A program made the translations under genes and the position numbers. A stretch of DNA of 64,000 nt, from contig NZ_CP121247.1 of the NCBI RefSeq assembly GCF_029632765.1, positions 1,674,001 to 1,738,000 of the forward strand. Direction: 5' to 3'. The notes under the pieces were generated by a model. That model saw only the letters and a list, made by a program, of their open reading frames with translations. It was not told the DNA's origin and searched no databases. Below are positions 34,919 to 45,491 of this stretch, in pieces. Numbering within the stretch: the first letter of the stretch is position 1; the number at the start of each line of letters is the position of its first letter. The stretch comes from Arcanobacterium wilhelmae. Lineage in GTDB: Bacteria; Actinomycetota; Actinomycetes; Actinomycetales; Actinomycetaceae.

Positions 34919-35991
34919 TTGCGGCCCCTCAGCTCCGCGCCCGGGCGGGTGGCTGGCGAGACCGAGCTCTTCCCCTCCGGGCTCACGATCACCTCTTGTG
35001 AGGCGGCAAAGCCGCCAACGCTGAGCACCTCCTCCACCGACGTCGAACGCTTGAGCAGCGCCAATGCAACCGGACCTTCGTCGGCGTCGCGAACCACGGA
35101 CGTCAGCACGCCAACCTTGCGGCCACGCTCGGAGAGCACCTCGGCGCCGACCTCGGGCAGATCGCCCTCGGGCCCCTCGAGGTAGAGGTAGGTGAGCCGG
35201 CGCGGCGGGCGCCCGAGGTTGACGATCTTCGCCACGGTTTCCTGCCCGCGGTAGCAGCCCTTGTTGAGGTGGACTGCAGTGCGTAGCCAGTCGAGTTCGT
35301 GCGGGAGCACTCGCTCGGCCGCGCCCTCAGCGCCGACGCGCGGGCGGCGATCCGCCACGCGCGCGGCTTCCCAGGCGAGCAGACCCGCGCGGGACCAACC
35401 AGCCGCCTCAAAACCGGCGACGACGGCGCCCGCCTTCACTTTCTCAGCCACGACCAGCGTGCGGCGCGAATCGGCGGCCGGGTGGGCGGCGTCGGGAATC
35501 CCGTAATCAGCGCCGCCGGTGAGCGTACGCGGCCACGGGTCTTCCCAGGTCAGAAGCGAGTTCTCGACAACGGCGGCCGGGAGCGCCGACGCCGGTGCGC
35601 CGGTTCCGAACACGGTGACGTCCTCACGCAGCGTCACTTCCACGCGCAACATGAACCGCATCGAATCGAGAAACGTGGCGAGCGTTGCGCCGCGACCGGA
35701 ATCCGTGATCAGCCACACCGCATCCTCGGTGAGCTGTGCGGCCGCCGCCTCCTGCACGTGCCCGTTCGGATCAAGGATCAGCATCTCGGACGCCTCGCCC
35801 ACGGCAAGCTGCGAGAAATCACGGGTGGAAAGATTCGTCAGCCAGCTGACGCGATCCGCGCCCGCAACCGTCACGACGTCGAAGTGTGCCACATCCACGA
35901 ACGCTCGGCCCGCGCGTAACTCGCGCTCCTCCGCGAACGGGGAACCGTAGTGTGCAGGAACGCCCGCAGTTTCGTCGATAACCGCGCTCAC
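34915..35991 (-). CDS. ygfZ: YgfZ/GcvT-type folate-binding protein (Fe-S maintenance)
   Basis: A 358-aa protein with the YgfZ signature KGCYRGQE (Cys essential in this family) at about residue 245, and a GcvT-like N-terminal fold. YgfZ/IBA57 proteins use tetrahydrofolate and help to repair or assemble certain Fe-S enzymes in the cytoplasm. It overlaps its neighbours by 4 bp on each side (nitrobindin gene upstream, DUF2516 downstream), so the three are probably translated together. Confidence 0.9.
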   Translation of the reverse strand: MSAVIDETAGVPAHYGSPFAEERELRAGRAFVDVAHFDVVTVAGADRVSWLTNLSTRDFSQLAVGEASEMLILDPNGHVQEAAAAQLTEDAVWLITDSGRGATLATFLDSMRFMLRVEVTLREDVTVFGTGAPASALPAAVVENSLLTWEDPWPRTLTGGADYGIPDAAHPAADSRRTLVVAEKVKAGAVVAGFEAAGWSRAGLLAWEAARVADRRPRVGAEGAAERVLPHELDWLRTAVHLNKGCYRGQETVAKIVNLGRPPRRLTYLYLEGPEGDLPEVGAEVLSERGRKVGVLTSVVRDADEGPVALALLKRSTSVEEVLSVGGFAASQEVIVSPEGKSSVSPATRPGAELRGRK

Positions 35992-36635
35992 TGCGCGTCC
36001 TCGGCGCTCGCCGCACCGTCGGCGTCAGCCGCGGCTTCGTCGTCGCCAGGGAGTACGACGTCGTCGGCGTTCGTGTGGCTCAAACGGCCAGCCAAGTACG
36101 GGCGCAACTCGGAGCCGAACGCCTCCATGTCGTAGGCGTAGAAAAGGTCGGACGCAACGTTGCCGGCCATCAGCTTCGCGCTCGTGAAATCGGCGCCAGA
36201 CGCCGAACGCGCCACCGCGTCCGTCACCATCTGCAGGCGCGGGCCGTTCACCAACCCCACCCACAGCTGCGCAGTACCGGCCGGCGAAGAAACCATCGCC
36301 TCCACCGCGCTCGAGCCATCCGCACGCTTGGCAACATTGGGATTCACGCGCAGGTACCCGGTGGACACCGACCACAGGCGTTCCTTCGTGAGCTTGCCGT
36401 ACGTGGTGGCGCCGCTTTCTTCCTTATCCACGATCCCTGCCGGCTCAGCAGCGAGCCAAATCCGGGATTCGAAACGCAGGTACGGGCCGCCGTCGGTGTT
36501 CTCGATCGCGAGCTCGTGAACGTACGCCGCGGCCTCAATATTTTCGTATTCCAAAACGCCGCCGCCGACCCAGCGGTCCACCATCCAGGCGAACGGGTAG
36601 GTTTCGGGCGCAAGAGTGGGGTGAAGATTAAACAT
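35988..36635 (-). CDS. FABP/nitrobindin-like beta-barrel protein (DUF1794)
   Basis: A 215-aa protein starting FNLHPTLAPETYPFAWMVDRWVG, the family opening. Nitrobindins are haem beta-barrels implicated in nitric-oxide and peroxynitrite chemistry. An acidic Asp/Glu/Ala tail ends the protein. TAGCCT (36642-36647) ends 7 nt before the ATG; the spacer TGAGGC is too close to act as a Shine-Dalgarno, so a leaderless start is likely. First gene of the operon with ygfZ and DUF2516. Confidence 0.82.
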   Translation of the reverse strand: MFNLHPTLAPETYPFAWMVDRWVGGGVLEYENIEAAAYVHELAIENTDGGPYLRFESRIWLAAEPAGIVDKEESGATTYGKLTKERLWSVSTGYLRVNPNVAKRADGSSAVEAMVSSPAGTAQLWVGLVNGPRLQMVTDAVARSASGADFTSAKLMAGNVASDLFYAYDMEAFGSELRPYLAGRLSHTNADDVVLPGDDEAAADADGAASAEDAQ

Positions 36636-36644
36636 GCCTCAAGG

Positions 36645-37391
36645 CTAGAACAGAATCAGCGCAATCGCGAAGGCAACCACGCCCAACGCTGAATGCGGGA
36701 TAAACGCGCGCGCCGCTCCCGCAAGATACCCACTCGGACGCGGAAGATTCTCCACTGCGCGCCAGGTGAGGAAATACGCCCCACCGACCGCCGCTCCGAG
36801 TACAACGCCCGCAAGCAACGGCAGATTCATCAGCCACGCCATCGCCGTCGCCACCACCACTCCGTTCACAGAGCCCAGAAGCGGCGAATACTGCGAATCG
36901 AACGCGTGCATCAGCGCAACCACCGCCAGTGTTGCAGCAACGGTCGTGACGATGTCCTTGCCCATCGTTCCGGCCGCGACACGGATCCACGTCGATGCCG
37001 ACACCAGCATCACCACACCCAGCAACGCACCAGAAATCTGCTCCACACGCTTGCCGCCCGAATCCCGCCGCGCCATCTCCATCACGAAAACGCCCATCAT
37101 GCCAGCCGCAGCAGCCACCGCGAGCGCCCGAATATCACCAAAAAGGCCCGCACCGATCGTGCCAAGAAGCGTCAGTGCCAAAACCGGATAGGCGGCCGCC
37201 TTATTCGGCAGACCCATCAGGTGAGGCCAGCCCGCCACCAACGGCAACGCTAGTGCCAGGACACCGAGCGCCATAATCGACGAGCTCGTCACGCCCGCGA
37301 CCGCTAGAACGCCAGCACCCAGCACCCCTGCCACGCCACGCGTGTAGCCGGGGTGCAGATCGATCAGTGAATTCTTTTCCGTTTCGCTCAC
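36645..37391 (-). CDS. Integral membrane protein of unknown function
   Basis: A 248-aa protein with about seven hydrophobic segments, starting GTG (MSETEKNSLIDLHPGYTRG). No motif was recognised; actinobacterial genomes often carry a comparable uncharacterised membrane gene beside ygfZ. The promoter of the next gene lies within its 3' end. Confidence 0.75.
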   Translation of the reverse strand: MSETEKNSLIDLHPGYTRGVAGVLGAGVLAVAGVTSSSIMALGVLALALPLVAGWPHLMGLPNKAAAYPVLALTLLGTIGAGLFGDIRALAVAAAAGMMGVFVMEMARRDSGGKRVEQISGALLGVVMLVSASTWIRVAAGTMGKDIVTTVAATLAVVALMHAFDSQYSPLLGSVNGVVVATAMAWLMNLPLLAGVVLGAAVGGAYFLTWRAVENLPRPSGYLAGAARAFIPHSALGVVAFAIALILF

Positions 37392-37614
37392 GGAGATATT
37401 CTTTCACGGTTTGGGCGTGGGCGCGGTTTTTGACGGCGGGCGAGCTGGGGCGCTGGTGCAAGCGCACCGGCGACGGTGGCGTAGGTAAGGGCCGGACCGC
37501 TACACTTGAGGCACGGCATCGGGCTGTGAATGCCCCGGGCTCCAAAAATTGCCGCTACGAGCGGCCTTCGCGCCGACAGGCGCACTCTGGTCCGGTGCCC
37601 TTAAACTTTCACGC

Positions 37615-37650
37615 TGAAGGCGTGGGCGGGAAATCCCGCCCACGCCTTCA
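37615..37650 (-). terminator. Terminator of the pst operon
   Basis: A perfect 16-bp stem (TGAAGGCGTGGGCGGG and complement) with loop AAAT lies 68 nt after the pstB stop. The rest of the 326-bp gap 37392-37717 shows no gene. Confidence 0.75.
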
Positions 37651-37717
37651 ATGCTTTCCGCCCTGAGGCTGTCGGCACACACCAGGATGCGCACACAGCG
37701 ATCCACGTATGCCAGAC

Positions 37718-38494
37718 TCACCCAAAGCGGCCGGAAACGTAATCCTCGGTCTGCTGATTATCCGGGTTGGAGAAAATCTTCTCGGTCTCAGCGAACTCGA
37801 TCAGGTGACCGGGCTTACCGGTACCCGCAATGTTGAAGAAACCGGTCTTTTCGGAAACGCGCGCCGCCTGCTGCATGTTGTGCGTGACGATCACGATCGT
37901 GTAATCCTCGCGTAGCTCCTGCATCAGGTCCTCGATCGCAAGGGTAGAGATCGGATCGAGCGCGGAACACGGCTCGTCCATCAGCAACACATCGGGCTTC
38001 ACCGCGATTGCGCGCGCAATGCACAGACGCTGCTGCTGGCCGCCCGACAGCGAGGAACCCGGGCGATCCAGGCGGTCCTTCACTTCGTTCCACAAGTTCG
38101 CACCCTGCAGCGATTCTTCAACGATCGCTTCGGCGTCGGACTTGGAAAGCTTTGTGTTGTTCAGCCGTACACCGGCCAGCACGTTCTCCGCGATCGACAT
38201 CGTCGGGAACGGATTCGGGCGTTGGAACACCATGCCCACGTGGCTGCGCACCGCCACCGGATCGACGCCTGGGCCGTAAATATCCTCACCGTCGATGAGC
38301 ACCTGGCCTTCCACGCGCGCACCCGGAATTACCTCGTGCATGCGGTTAAGCGAACGCAGGAACGTCGACTTACCACAGCCAGACGGCCCGATGAGCGCGG
38401 TAATCGAGCGTGGCTCGATATCAATGTTCACGTCCTCCACCGCAAGGTGGTTGCCGTAGTAAATGTTGAGTCCGCGAGCTTGGATACCTTCCAC
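37718..38494 (-). CDS. pstB: Phosphate ABC transporter ATP-binding protein PstB
   Basis: A 258-aa ABC ATPase with Walker [10 protein letters not shown], signature LSGGQQQR and Walker [14 protein letters not shown]. It powers high-affinity phosphate import through PstCA. The start is GTG with GGAAGGA upstream. It follows pstA by 169 bp, a larger gap than elsewhere in the operon, holding two GACGTCGGTGCA motifs. Confidence 0.96.
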   Translation of the reverse strand: MEGIQARGLNIYYGNHLAVEDVNIDIEPRSITALIGPSGCGKSTFLRSLNRMHEVIPGARVEGQVLIDGEDIYGPGVDPVAVRSHVGMVFQRPNPFPTMSIAENVLAGVRLNNTKLSKSDAEAIVEESLQGANLWNEVKDRLDRPGSSLSGGQQQRLCIARAIAVKPDVLLMDEPCSALDPISTLAIEDLMQELREDYTIVIVTHNMQQAARVSEKTGFFNIAGTGKPGHLIEFAETEKIFSNPDNQQTEDYVSGRFG

Positions 38495-38592
38495 GGGCTG
38501 TCCTTCCTTTCCGGCCGGGGCCGGTTTTCTTTCCCGGTTTCGCCGGTCAATGTCTGTTTGTAATGTAGTTTACGCGCTGGGCGCGGGGTGCA

Positions 38593-38655
38593 TGCACGAC
38601 GTCGGTGCACCGCTGTGAGGGGCGACGTCGGTGCACGAGTTGCGCCCCGACGTCG
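38593..38655. repeat. GACGTCGG-type motifs in the pstA-pstB gap
   Basis: CGACGTCGGTGCAC occurs at 38597 and 38623, and CCGACGTCGGGGCC at 38647. They resemble the dispersed GACGCCGGTGC motif of other intergenic regions, with T for C at the centre. Confidence 0.5.
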
Positions 38656-38663
38656 GGGCCGGT

Positions 38664-39740
38664 TTACTCGCCGGCTGGACGGAACTTCTTCGCGATCCAG
38701 CGGGCCAGCAGGTTCAAAACCAGAACCAAGAGGATCAGGACGAGGGCGCCGGCCCACGCGGTTGCCTGGTTGCCCTTCTTGTACTCGTAGTACACGTACA
38801 CGGGCAGCGTGAGCATTTGGCCGGTGAAGAGGTTCGTGGAGTAGTGGTCGGTTGTTCCGGCCGTGATCATCAGCGGAGCAGATTCGCCGATCACGCGGGC
38901 CACGGCAATGACCACGCCCGAAATAATGCCCGAGGCGGAGGTGCGAAGCACAACTTTGTTGATCGTGCGGGCCTTCGTGACACCGAGGGCGTAGGAGGCT
39001 TCGCGAAGCGAGTTAGGCACGAGGCGCAGGTGTTCTTCGGTGTTGCGGATGACGATCGGGGTCATCAGCACGACGAGGGCCACCGAGCCGGCGAAGCCAC
39101 TCTTGAACTGGGGTTCGCCGAAGATCCAATAGTTGGCCAGCGGGATCATCGCGGCCGCGAACAGGCCAGCGACGATCGACGGAATGCCCGTCATCACGTC
39201 CACGAGGAAGGTGATCGTCTTGGCGAACGGGCCGCGGCCGTATTCGACGAGGTAGACGGCGGTGAGCACGCCCAGCGGGATTGCAATCAGTGCCGTGACT
39301 CCCGTGATCATCAGCGTGCCAACGATCGCGTGGCCCGCACCGGTCACCGTTCCGGCGATCGACGAGCCAAACGTCGTAGCAGTGAAGAAGCCGCCGGCAC
39401 TCATGCGCGTCCAGCCGTTTGCAATCACCGTGTACAGCAGCGAAATCAGCGGGATCACCGCCAACACGAAGGTGGCGACCACCGCGGAAGCGGCCACTCG
39501 ATCAGCGCCGTAACGGCGGCCCTCGACTGCAAAACCAGCCACAATCGTCAGCGCCATAAAGATCAGGAGCGCCCAAATGCCGGCGCCGATCCAGTTCGCT
39601 TCGTCAGCGAGCACGACCTCAACCAGCACGCCGATCGTAACCGCAACCGCGGCCGCAACGTAGGCGAACGACGTCGGGAGATGCTTTTGCGCCGTCACGA
39701 AAGACGAACGCTCACCAATATTCGAAACTTGAGTTGTCAT
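38664..39740 (-). CDS. pstA: Phosphate ABC transporter permease PstA
   Basis: A 358-aa membrane protein with a long N-terminal region (three helices before the permease core) and the BPD_transp_1 core ending in the EAA-type loop GVTKARTINKVVLRTSASGI. It overlaps pstC by 4 bp (ATGA). Confidence 0.94.
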   Translation of the reverse strand: MTTQVSNIGERSSFVTAQKHLPTSFAYVAAAVAVTIGVLVEVVLADEANWIGAGIWALLIFMALTIVAGFAVEGRRYGADRVAASAVVATFVLAVIPLISLLYTVIANGWTRMSAGGFFTATTFGSSIAGTVTGAGHAIVGTLMITGVTALIAIPLGVLTAVYLVEYGRGPFAKTITFLVDVMTGIPSIVAGLFAAAMIPLANYWIFGEPQFKSGFAGSVALVVLMTPIVIRNTEEHLRLVPNSLREASYALGVTKARTINKVVLRTSASGIISGVVIAVARVIGESAPLMITAGTTDHYSTNLFTGQMLTLPVYVYYEYKKGNQATAWAGALVLILLVLVLNLLARWIAKKFRPAGE

Positions 39741-40798
39741 GCGTTCGCTCCCGAGAATTCAGAGTAACGAGCCACGATCGCGCGCGCCACGAAGTTGACC
39801 GCGAAGGTCACAACGAAGAGCACGAGGCCGGTGGCCACAAGGAAATCAGCCGACAGGCCCGAAGCCTCCGGGAAGCGCAACGCAATCTGTGAAGCGATCG
39901 TGGAGTGCTGGCCGGGCTTCAAAAGGTTGAAGTTGATCTGCAGGCCCGGGGAAAGAACCATCAGCAGTGCCATTGTTTCGCCCAGGGCGCGGCCCAGGCC
40001 GAGCATCGTCGCCGAGACAATGCCGGAGCGGCCATGCGGCAACACGACCATGCGGATCATCTCCCAGCGCGTGGCGCCAAGGCCGATCGCTGCCTCCTCC
40101 TGGAGGCGCGGGGTCTTGAGGAATACTTCGCGCGTGAGGGACGTGATGATTGGCAGGATCATGATCGCCAGGATGATGCCGCCCATGAGAATATTGCGTG
40201 CGGGCGGGGTGAAGGCGGCCGCGTCGGGCTGGATTGGCCACCACGCGAAATGCTCGGCCATGTAGCGCAAGCCCGGCAGGCCACCACTCCACACGGTTTC
40301 GCCGTTGACCAGCTCTTTTGTTCCTGCGAGGAACTCGAAAATCGGGGTCAGGATCGAGGAGATGCCTGCGAAAATCGGGCGCATGAGCGGCTCGAGGCTC
40401 CACATACCCCACAGGCCGAACACGACGGACGGGATCGCGGCCAGGAGGTCGATCACGTAGCCCGAGACGGTCCCCACCCGCTTTGGAGCGTAGTGAGAAA
40501 TGAACAGCGCGATTCCCACCGCGAACGGCACGGCGATCACCAGCGCGATCAGCGAAGCCAGCACGGTGCCGAACAGGGCGGCTCCCGTGAAGCCCCAAAA
40601 GCCCATCCCGCGCGCGAAAGAAACCTGGCTTTCGATCGTCTGGGCGCTCGAGAGGAACGCGTTTTGGCTCGACATCGCCAGGAAGATCGCCACGCCCGCA
40701 AGCAGCAGCAAGATCGTGATCGCCGCGATGGTTGCGATCCACTTATATGCGGTATCGCCCTTCGACGGCTTCCCGATCAGGTTCAATTTTTCACTCAC
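39737..40798 (-). CDS. pstC: Phosphate ABC transporter permease PstC
   Basis: A 353-aa membrane protein with an N-terminal helix, a periplasmic-side loop and the permease core with EEAAIGLGATRWEMIRMVVLP (EAA loop). The start is GTG with GAGAGGAG upstream. It sits between pstS and pstA, as in the standard operon order. Confidence 0.94.
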   Translation of the reverse strand: MSEKLNLIGKPSKGDTAYKWIATIAAITILLLLAGVAIFLAMSSQNAFLSSAQTIESQVSFARGMGFWGFTGAALFGTVLASLIALVIAVPFAVGIALFISHYAPKRVGTVSGYVIDLLAAIPSVVFGLWGMWSLEPLMRPIFAGISSILTPIFEFLAGTKELVNGETVWSGGLPGLRYMAEHFAWWPIQPDAAAFTPPARNILMGGIILAIMILPIITSLTREVFLKTPRLQEEAAIGLGATRWEMIRMVVLPHGRSGIVSATMLGLGRALGETMALLMVLSPGLQINFNLLKPGQHSTIASQIALRFPEASGLSADFLVATGLVLFVVTFAVNFVARAIVARYSEFSGANA

Positions 40799-40846
40799 AT
40801 TTTCTCCTCTCGGTGCGGGGCCGGGCGGCCCCGCACCGAATGTTCA

Positions 40847-41953
40847 TCACTTGCCGATGAGGGCGATTGCCGCGTTCACCTTCTCGCGCAGCGAATCAGA
40901 GATCGGGGCGTTACCGCCGTCGGCCTTTGCCGCAACCTCCTGGCCCTCCTTGGAAGCCATGTACTCGAAGTAGGACTTCACGTTCGCGGCGTCGCCCGCG
41001 TTCGGGTAGGAGGTGCAGGCAACCAGGTAGGACACCAGCACGATCGGGTAGGCACCGGCGACGGAGCCGTCACGCTTGAGATCGAAGGTGACGCGGCGGT
41101 CGGTGGCGTCCTTCGTGAGCGGCGAACCGTCCACGATCTTGGCCGCTGCTTCTGGCGAGTAGGCGAGGTATTCGCCCGCGACCTTCACCTTCACGGTGCC
41201 GAGCTCGCCAACCTGCGAGGCATCCGCGTAGGTAACCGCACCTTCAGTGGACTTGGTCAGCTCGATGACGCCGGAGGTTTGCTCCGCCGACTGGGTACCC
41301 TTGATCGGCCACACGTCCGACGGCTTCGCGGTCCACTCCTTCGGAGCGGCCTGAGCGAGGTACTGCTGGAAGTTCTTGGTGGTACCGGAATCGTCCGCGC
41401 GGTTTACCGGAATCACTGGAAGATCCGGGAGGTTCACGCCCTCGTTCTGGGCGGCGATCGCCGGATCGTTCCATGTGGCGATCTTGCCGGCGAAGATCTT
41501 CGCGATCGTCTCGGCGTCGAGGTTGAGTTCCTTCACGCCCGGGAGGTTGAAGGCAACCGCGATCGGCGAGATGTAGAGCGGGAGCTCGAGCGGCTCGGAG
41601 CCGCAACGCTCAGCTGCCTTCGCGAGCTCGTCTTCCTTCAGAAGCGAGTCGGTGCCGGCGAAGGCAACCTGGCCGGCGATGAACTGCTGGCGGCCGGTAC
41701 CTGAGCCGGTCGAATCGTAGTTGACACGAATGCCGGTGTTCTTGGTGAAAGTATCGCGCCATGCCTGCTGGGCGTTCACCTGCGACGACGCACCCGAACC
41801 GTTCAGCGTGCCCTTCGCGGCGGCGGCGCCCGACGCGGCGGCGCTACCGCCGGAGTTCGAGAGCGAGCCGACCGACGGCGTACCACAAGCGCCGAGAAGG
41901 GCCGTGAGAGCAACAACCGCGACCGACGCGCGAGCCTTAACCGAAAGATTCAT
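40847..41953 (-). CDS. pstS: Phosphate-binding lipoprotein PstS
   Basis: A 368-aa lipoprotein that captures phosphate outside the membrane. The signal peptide ends in the lipobox LLGAC. A Ser/Gly/Ala linker leads into the binding domain with NGSGASSQVNAQQAW and STGSGTGRQQF, the Ser/Thr-Gly loops that hold phosphate. Two adjacent ATGs (41956, 41953) are possible after GAAGGA. The frame from 42193 is rejected because it has no signal sequence. A PHO-box-like repeat lies about 100 bp upstream. Confidence 0.95.
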   Translation of the reverse strand: MNLSVKARASVAVVALTALLGACGTPSVGSLSNSGGSAAASGAAAAKGTLNGSGASSQVNAQQAWRDTFTKNTGIRVNYDSTGSGTGRQQFIAGQVAFAGTDSLLKEDELAKAAERCGSEPLELPLYISPIAVAFNLPGVKELNLDAETIAKIFAGKIATWNDPAIAAQNEGVNLPDLPVIPVNRADDSGTTKNFQQYLAQAAPKEWTAKPSDVWPIKGTQSAEQTSGVIELTKSTEGAVTYADASQVGELGTVKVKVAGEYLAYSPEAAAKIVDGSPLTKDATDRRVTFDLKRDGSVAGAYPIVLVSYLVACTSYPNAGDAANVKSYFEYMASKEGQEVAAKADGGNAPISDSLREKVNAAIALIGK

Positions 41954-42049
41954 CATTCCTTCATTCCCGAGGAGAACCTCATGCTTGCGAGGGCCTTTCC
42001 CCCGCACTGCGACCCAGCGTAGAGGCGGGAAGGAAACGAACGAGGGGTG

Positions 42050-42071
42050 GTTTGGTGAACGTTTGGTAAAC
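42050..42071 (-). promoter_or_regulatory. PHO-box-like pair of 11-bp direct repeats before pstS
   Basis: On the minus strand the repeats read GTTTACCAAAC and GTTCACCAAAC, immediately adjacent. This matches the tandem 11-bp design and GTTCACC core of actinobacterial PhoP boxes. It is about 97 bp before the pstS start. Phosphate-starvation induction of pstSCAB is therefore expected. Confidence 0.75.
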
Positions 42072-42128
42072 GGTTCCGAGTGCTGGCGCAAAGCCGCTGC
42101 CGATGCCGGGGCGCGACGAACGCAACCA

Positions 42129-42204
42129 GGCGGGTGACGCAAGCGGCCGGGTGACGCAAGCGGCCGGCTTACGCAAGGGGCCGGGCTACGCAACGGGCCG
42201 GGTT
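42129..42204. repeat. 17-bp tandem repeat, about four and a half copies
   Basis: Degenerate units GGCCGGGTGACGCAAGC start at 42129, 42145, 42162, 42179 and 42196. They begin in the last codons of the NUDIX-phosphatase gene and extend toward the pstS promoter. No spacers. Function unknown. Confidence 0.8.
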
Positions 42205-43175
42205 CGCTCCAGCGCGACGACGTCGGGACTGGTTCCCGGACCTCCTGGGAAGGCGACGTGGGCGATGATCATCTCGCCGGTTTTGAGCCAGGGATCTTTC
42301 TTTGGCACCTGGGCGAGCACCTTTGCGGCAGTGAACGGGCGAAGCGTGTTCATCACGGCCTGGAGTGTGGGCCTGTGGAGCGAAATCACTTGCGGGGTAT
42401 TCGCATGCAAAAACTGGTCACGGACCCAGGCGAGAAATGTTTCCGGATCGGCTGCGAAGGCTGCCTCCGTGAGGGCATCCACGACACGAACCACTCCCCC
42501 GAGCGCTCTCGTGTAGGGCGCAACCGTATCCACGCATCGTTTCCATGGCGAGGAGGTGACCTCTTCGATCCCGTACGCGCCGAGTGTGCCGATGAGGTTT
42601 TGAGCGCGAGCCTGGCCAACCTTGGTCAGTGGGCGGTTGTGCTCCGTCGCATGGGAGTTCTCCGTAGCCCACGCGCTTCGAGACTTTGCGCGAGTGTGCC
42701 TCAGGAGGATCACGGGCGTTGTTGCGAGCTTTCCCGTCTCGTAGGCACGTACGAGCTGGGAGAGGATCTTCTTATCGTCCTCGCGGGTAAGCTTTTTCGC
42801 CGCAGCAGATGCGTTGAGCCATCGCCGATCGTCGATCTCTCCTTTGTTCGGAACCCAGTTTGTTGGGCGAGTGGCGAGGACTGGAGAACCAGACGGCGCG
42901 ATGGTCGCAGCCCAATAGCGCACCTCTTTGTGGCGCCCGTCTGCGAGATCGTAATGTTGCCATCCGAGTGGGCGGCCGAGGACCGGCGCCACTCCAGCTT
43001 CCTCGGTTGTTTCCCGAACCGCACACTCAGCGAGCGTTTCACCGGCCTTGAGCTTGCCCTTGGGAAACGACCAGTCGCTCCACTTCGGACGGTGAATGAG
43101 CAACACCTGGAGGGAGCCTTTACGCTCCCTCCACAGCACGGTTCCAGCTGCGCGAACATCGATCGAGTGGGTCAC
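42186..43175 (-). CDS. NUDIX hydrolase fused to histidine phosphatase (MutT1-like)
   Basis: A 329-aa two-domain protein. Residues 1-150 are a NUDIX domain with the full box [22 protein letters not shown]. Residues 165-325 are a phosphoglycerate-mutase-like phosphatase starting VILLRHTRA (RHT in place of RHG). The same fusion in mycobacterial MutT1 cleans 8-oxo-dGTP and diadenosine polyphosphates. It overlaps ppk by 4 bp, so both are probably co-expressed between polyphosphate and phosphate-uptake functions. Confidence 0.9.
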   Translation of the reverse strand: MTHSIDVRAAGTVLWRERKGSLQVLLIHRPKWSDWSFPKGKLKAGETLAECAVRETTEEAGVAPVLGRPLGWQHYDLADGRHKEVRYWAATIAPSGSPVLATRPTNWVPNKGEIDDRRWLNASAAAKKLTREDDKKILSQLVRAYETGKLATTPVILLRHTRAKSRSAWATENSHATEHNRPLTKVGQARAQNLIGTLGAYGIEEVTSSPWKRCVDTVAPYTRALGGVVRVVDALTEAAFAADPETFLAWVRDQFLHANTPQVISLHRPTLQAVMNTLRPFTAAKVLAQVPKKDPWLKTGEMIIAHVAFPGGPGTSPDVVALERTRPVA

Positions 43176-45451
43176 TTTGCTTTCACCCGATCGCGAGCGC
43201 GGCGCATGAGCACTTCCTGAATGTCCTTCAGACGGTTTCCTTCAGAATCGTAGGCAACGTGGTGCCATCCCTCGCCATCTAGCCTCCACGAGGCTGTATC
43301 GTCCGCGCACGCGGTACGTACCAGATCCACGAGGAAATCGATCTGCTCCGGTTCCACGATTTTGATGAGCGCCTCGATGCGGCGGTCGAGGTTGCGGTGC
43401 ATCAGATCAGCCGAGCCGATGAGCACGTCTGTATCGCCGTCGTTGCAGAAGGCGTACACACGAGAATGTTCGAGGAATCGGCCGAGGATCGAGACCACCT
43501 TAATGTTCTCGGACAGGCCCGGGATTCCGGCGCGGAGCGCACAGATTCCGCGCACCTGAATCTGGACGTTCACACCTTCGCGAGAGGCGCGATAAAGGGC
43601 ATCAATGATCGTTTCGTCCACCAGCGAGTTCGCCTTGAGGAGGATCCAGGCGTCCTTACCATCGCGCTTGTTGTGCACTTCACGCTCGATCCGTTCCACC
43701 AAACCATTGCGGATCCCCGTGGGGGCCACGAGCAGACGATGGAACTTCACTTTCGGTGCGTAGCCGGAGAGCTGATTGAACAGGCGCGTGAGATCCTGGC
43801 CCACATCCGGATCGCAAGTGAGCAGGCCGAAATCTTCGTAGCCACGAGCCGTCTTCGGGTTGTAGTTACCCGTACCCACGTGGCAGTAGCGACGCAGCCC
43901 GTCTGGCTCCTGGCGCACCACCAGCGAGAGCTTCGCATGCGTTTTGAGCCCGACGATTCCGTACACCACGTGCACGCCAGCCTGCTCAAGCTTGCGCGCC
44001 CAATCGATATTCGCCTGTTCATCGAAGCGCGCCTTGATCTCCACGACCGCGAGCACCTGTTTGCCGGCGTTTGCCGCCTTGATCAGGGCATCCACGATCG
44101 GGGAATCGCCCGACGTGCGGTAGAGGGTCTGCTTGATCGCCAGCACCTTCGGATCAGCTGCGGCTTGCTCGAGGAAGCGCTGAACTGAGGTGGAGAACGA
44201 ATCGTAGGGGTGGTGGAGGAGGACCTCTTGACGATTCATCGCGTGGAAGACATCCGGGGCTGCGGAAGTTTCCCGGTCCGCCAGGCCTGCGGCGGTGACC
44301 GCCACGAACTTGCGATACTTCAGACCCGGGCGGTCTAGATCATGGATCGAGTTCAGGCCCGTGAGATCGAGCGGGGCTGGGAGGTGGAAGACATCTTCCT
44401 CGCGGATGCCCATCTCGCGCATGAGGAGCGTGAGCACATGCTCGGACATGTCCTTCGCTACCTCGAGGCGAACAGCCGCACCGAAACGACGGCGAAGTAG
44501 TTCCTTTTCCAACGCCTTGAGGAGGTTCTCTGCATCGTCCTCTTCCACCTCGAGATCCTCGTTGCGAGTGACTCGGAAAGTGGAGAACTCGAGTACTTCC
44601 ATCCCCGGGAAGAGAGTATCGAGGTGTGCACCAATCACTTCTTCAAGCGGCACATAGTACGTGCGGCCGTGCTCATCGGTGGGAACATCTTCCGGATCGT
44701 AGGGACGGCCATCCGAATCCACCGCGATGAAACGCGGAAGAAGAGCCGGAACCTTGACTCGTGCGAAGAACTCCTTGCCTGTTTTCGGGTTGCGCACGAT
44801 CACTGCGAGATTGAGTGAAAGGCCAGAAATGTAGGGGAAGGGATGTGCAGGATCCACGGCGAGCGGTGTCAGCACCGGGAAGATCCGACGCCGATAGAAC
44901 TTGCGCATGCGATCCTTTGAGGCTTCCTCGAGCTCGTCCCAATGCTGGATCACAATACCGTTCTCGGCAAGCTTCGGCGCAATATCCTTGCGGAATACTT
45001 TCGCGTGGCGAGCCATAAGCTCCTTGGCCCGCATGTTGATCCCCTCGAGAACGCGGCGGGGGCTCAAGCCCGAAGCACTCGGCGTGGCCATCCCCATCGC
45101 GATTCGGCGCTTCAAGCCAGCCACACGGACCATATAGAACTCGTCGAGATTCGAGGCGAAGATAGCGAGGAACCAGGCGCGCTCAAGAAGCGGAAGATCG
45201 TGATCTTCCGCCTGCTGAAGCACACGCTCATTGAAGGCGAGCCAGCTCAGTTCACGGTCCGCGAAGCGACCCTGCGGCAGATCCGATTCTTGATCCTCGA
45301 GCAGACGTTCTGAGGCCTCTGCGAGCGTTTCCGTGGTAACCGACGAGCCCAGCATCGCCTTCTTCTGCTTCTCTAGCTGCTCCGGATCAGCGCCGGCGCG
45401 CCAGAATTGGGTCTCGTCGTTCGATTCAAGAGTAGGCTCGTTGTCCGCCAT
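43172..45451 (-). CDS. ppk: Polyphosphate kinase 1
   Basis: A 759-aa enzyme that reversibly makes polyphosphate from ATP. It starts the family core with [21 protein letters not shown], and the autophosphorylated His is in [11 protein letters not shown] (about residue 504). A second conserved His is in [12 protein letters not shown]. Length is typical. Upstream of the NUDIX-phosphatase and pst genes, it builds a phosphate-metabolism block. Confidence 0.96.
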   Translation of the reverse strand: MADNEPTLESNDETQFWRAGADPEQLEKQKKAMLGSSVTTETLAEASERLLEDQESDLPQGRFADRELSWLAFNERVLQQAEDHDLPLLERAWFLAIFASNLDEFYMVRVAGLKRRIAMGMATPSASGLSPRRVLEGINMRAKELMARHAKVFRKDIAPKLAENGIVIQHWDELEEASKDRMRKFYRRRIFPVLTPLAVDPAHPFPYISGLSLNLAVIVRNPKTGKEFFARVKVPALLPRFIAVDSDGRPYDPEDVPTDEHGRTYYVPLEEVIGAHLDTLFPGMEVLEFSTFRVTRNEDLEVEEDDAENLLKALEKELLRRRFGAAVRLEVAKDMSEHVLTLLMREMGIREEDVFHLPAPLDLTGLNSIHDLDRPGLKYRKFVAVTAAGLADRETSAAPDVFHAMNRQEVLLHHPYDSFSTSVQRFLEQAAADPKVLAIKQTLYRTSGDSPIVDALIKAANAGKQVLAVVEIKARFDEQANIDWARKLEQAGVHVVYGIVGLKTHAKLSLVVRQEPDGLRRYCHVGTGNYNPKTARGYEDFGLLTCDPDVGQDLTRLFNQLSGYAPKVKFHRLLVAPTGIRNGLVERIEREVHNKRDGKDAWILLKANSLVDETIIDALYRASREGVNVQIQVRGICALRAGIPGLSENIKVVSILGRFLEHSRVYAFCNDGDTDVLIGSADLMHRNLDRRIEALIKIVEPEQIDFLVDLVRTACADDTASWRLDGEGWHHVAYDSEGNRLKDIQEVLMRRARDRVKAK

Positions 45452-45491
45452 CGTCTCTTCCCATTCCTCGTTTCGTTACCAGAAAATCGTG

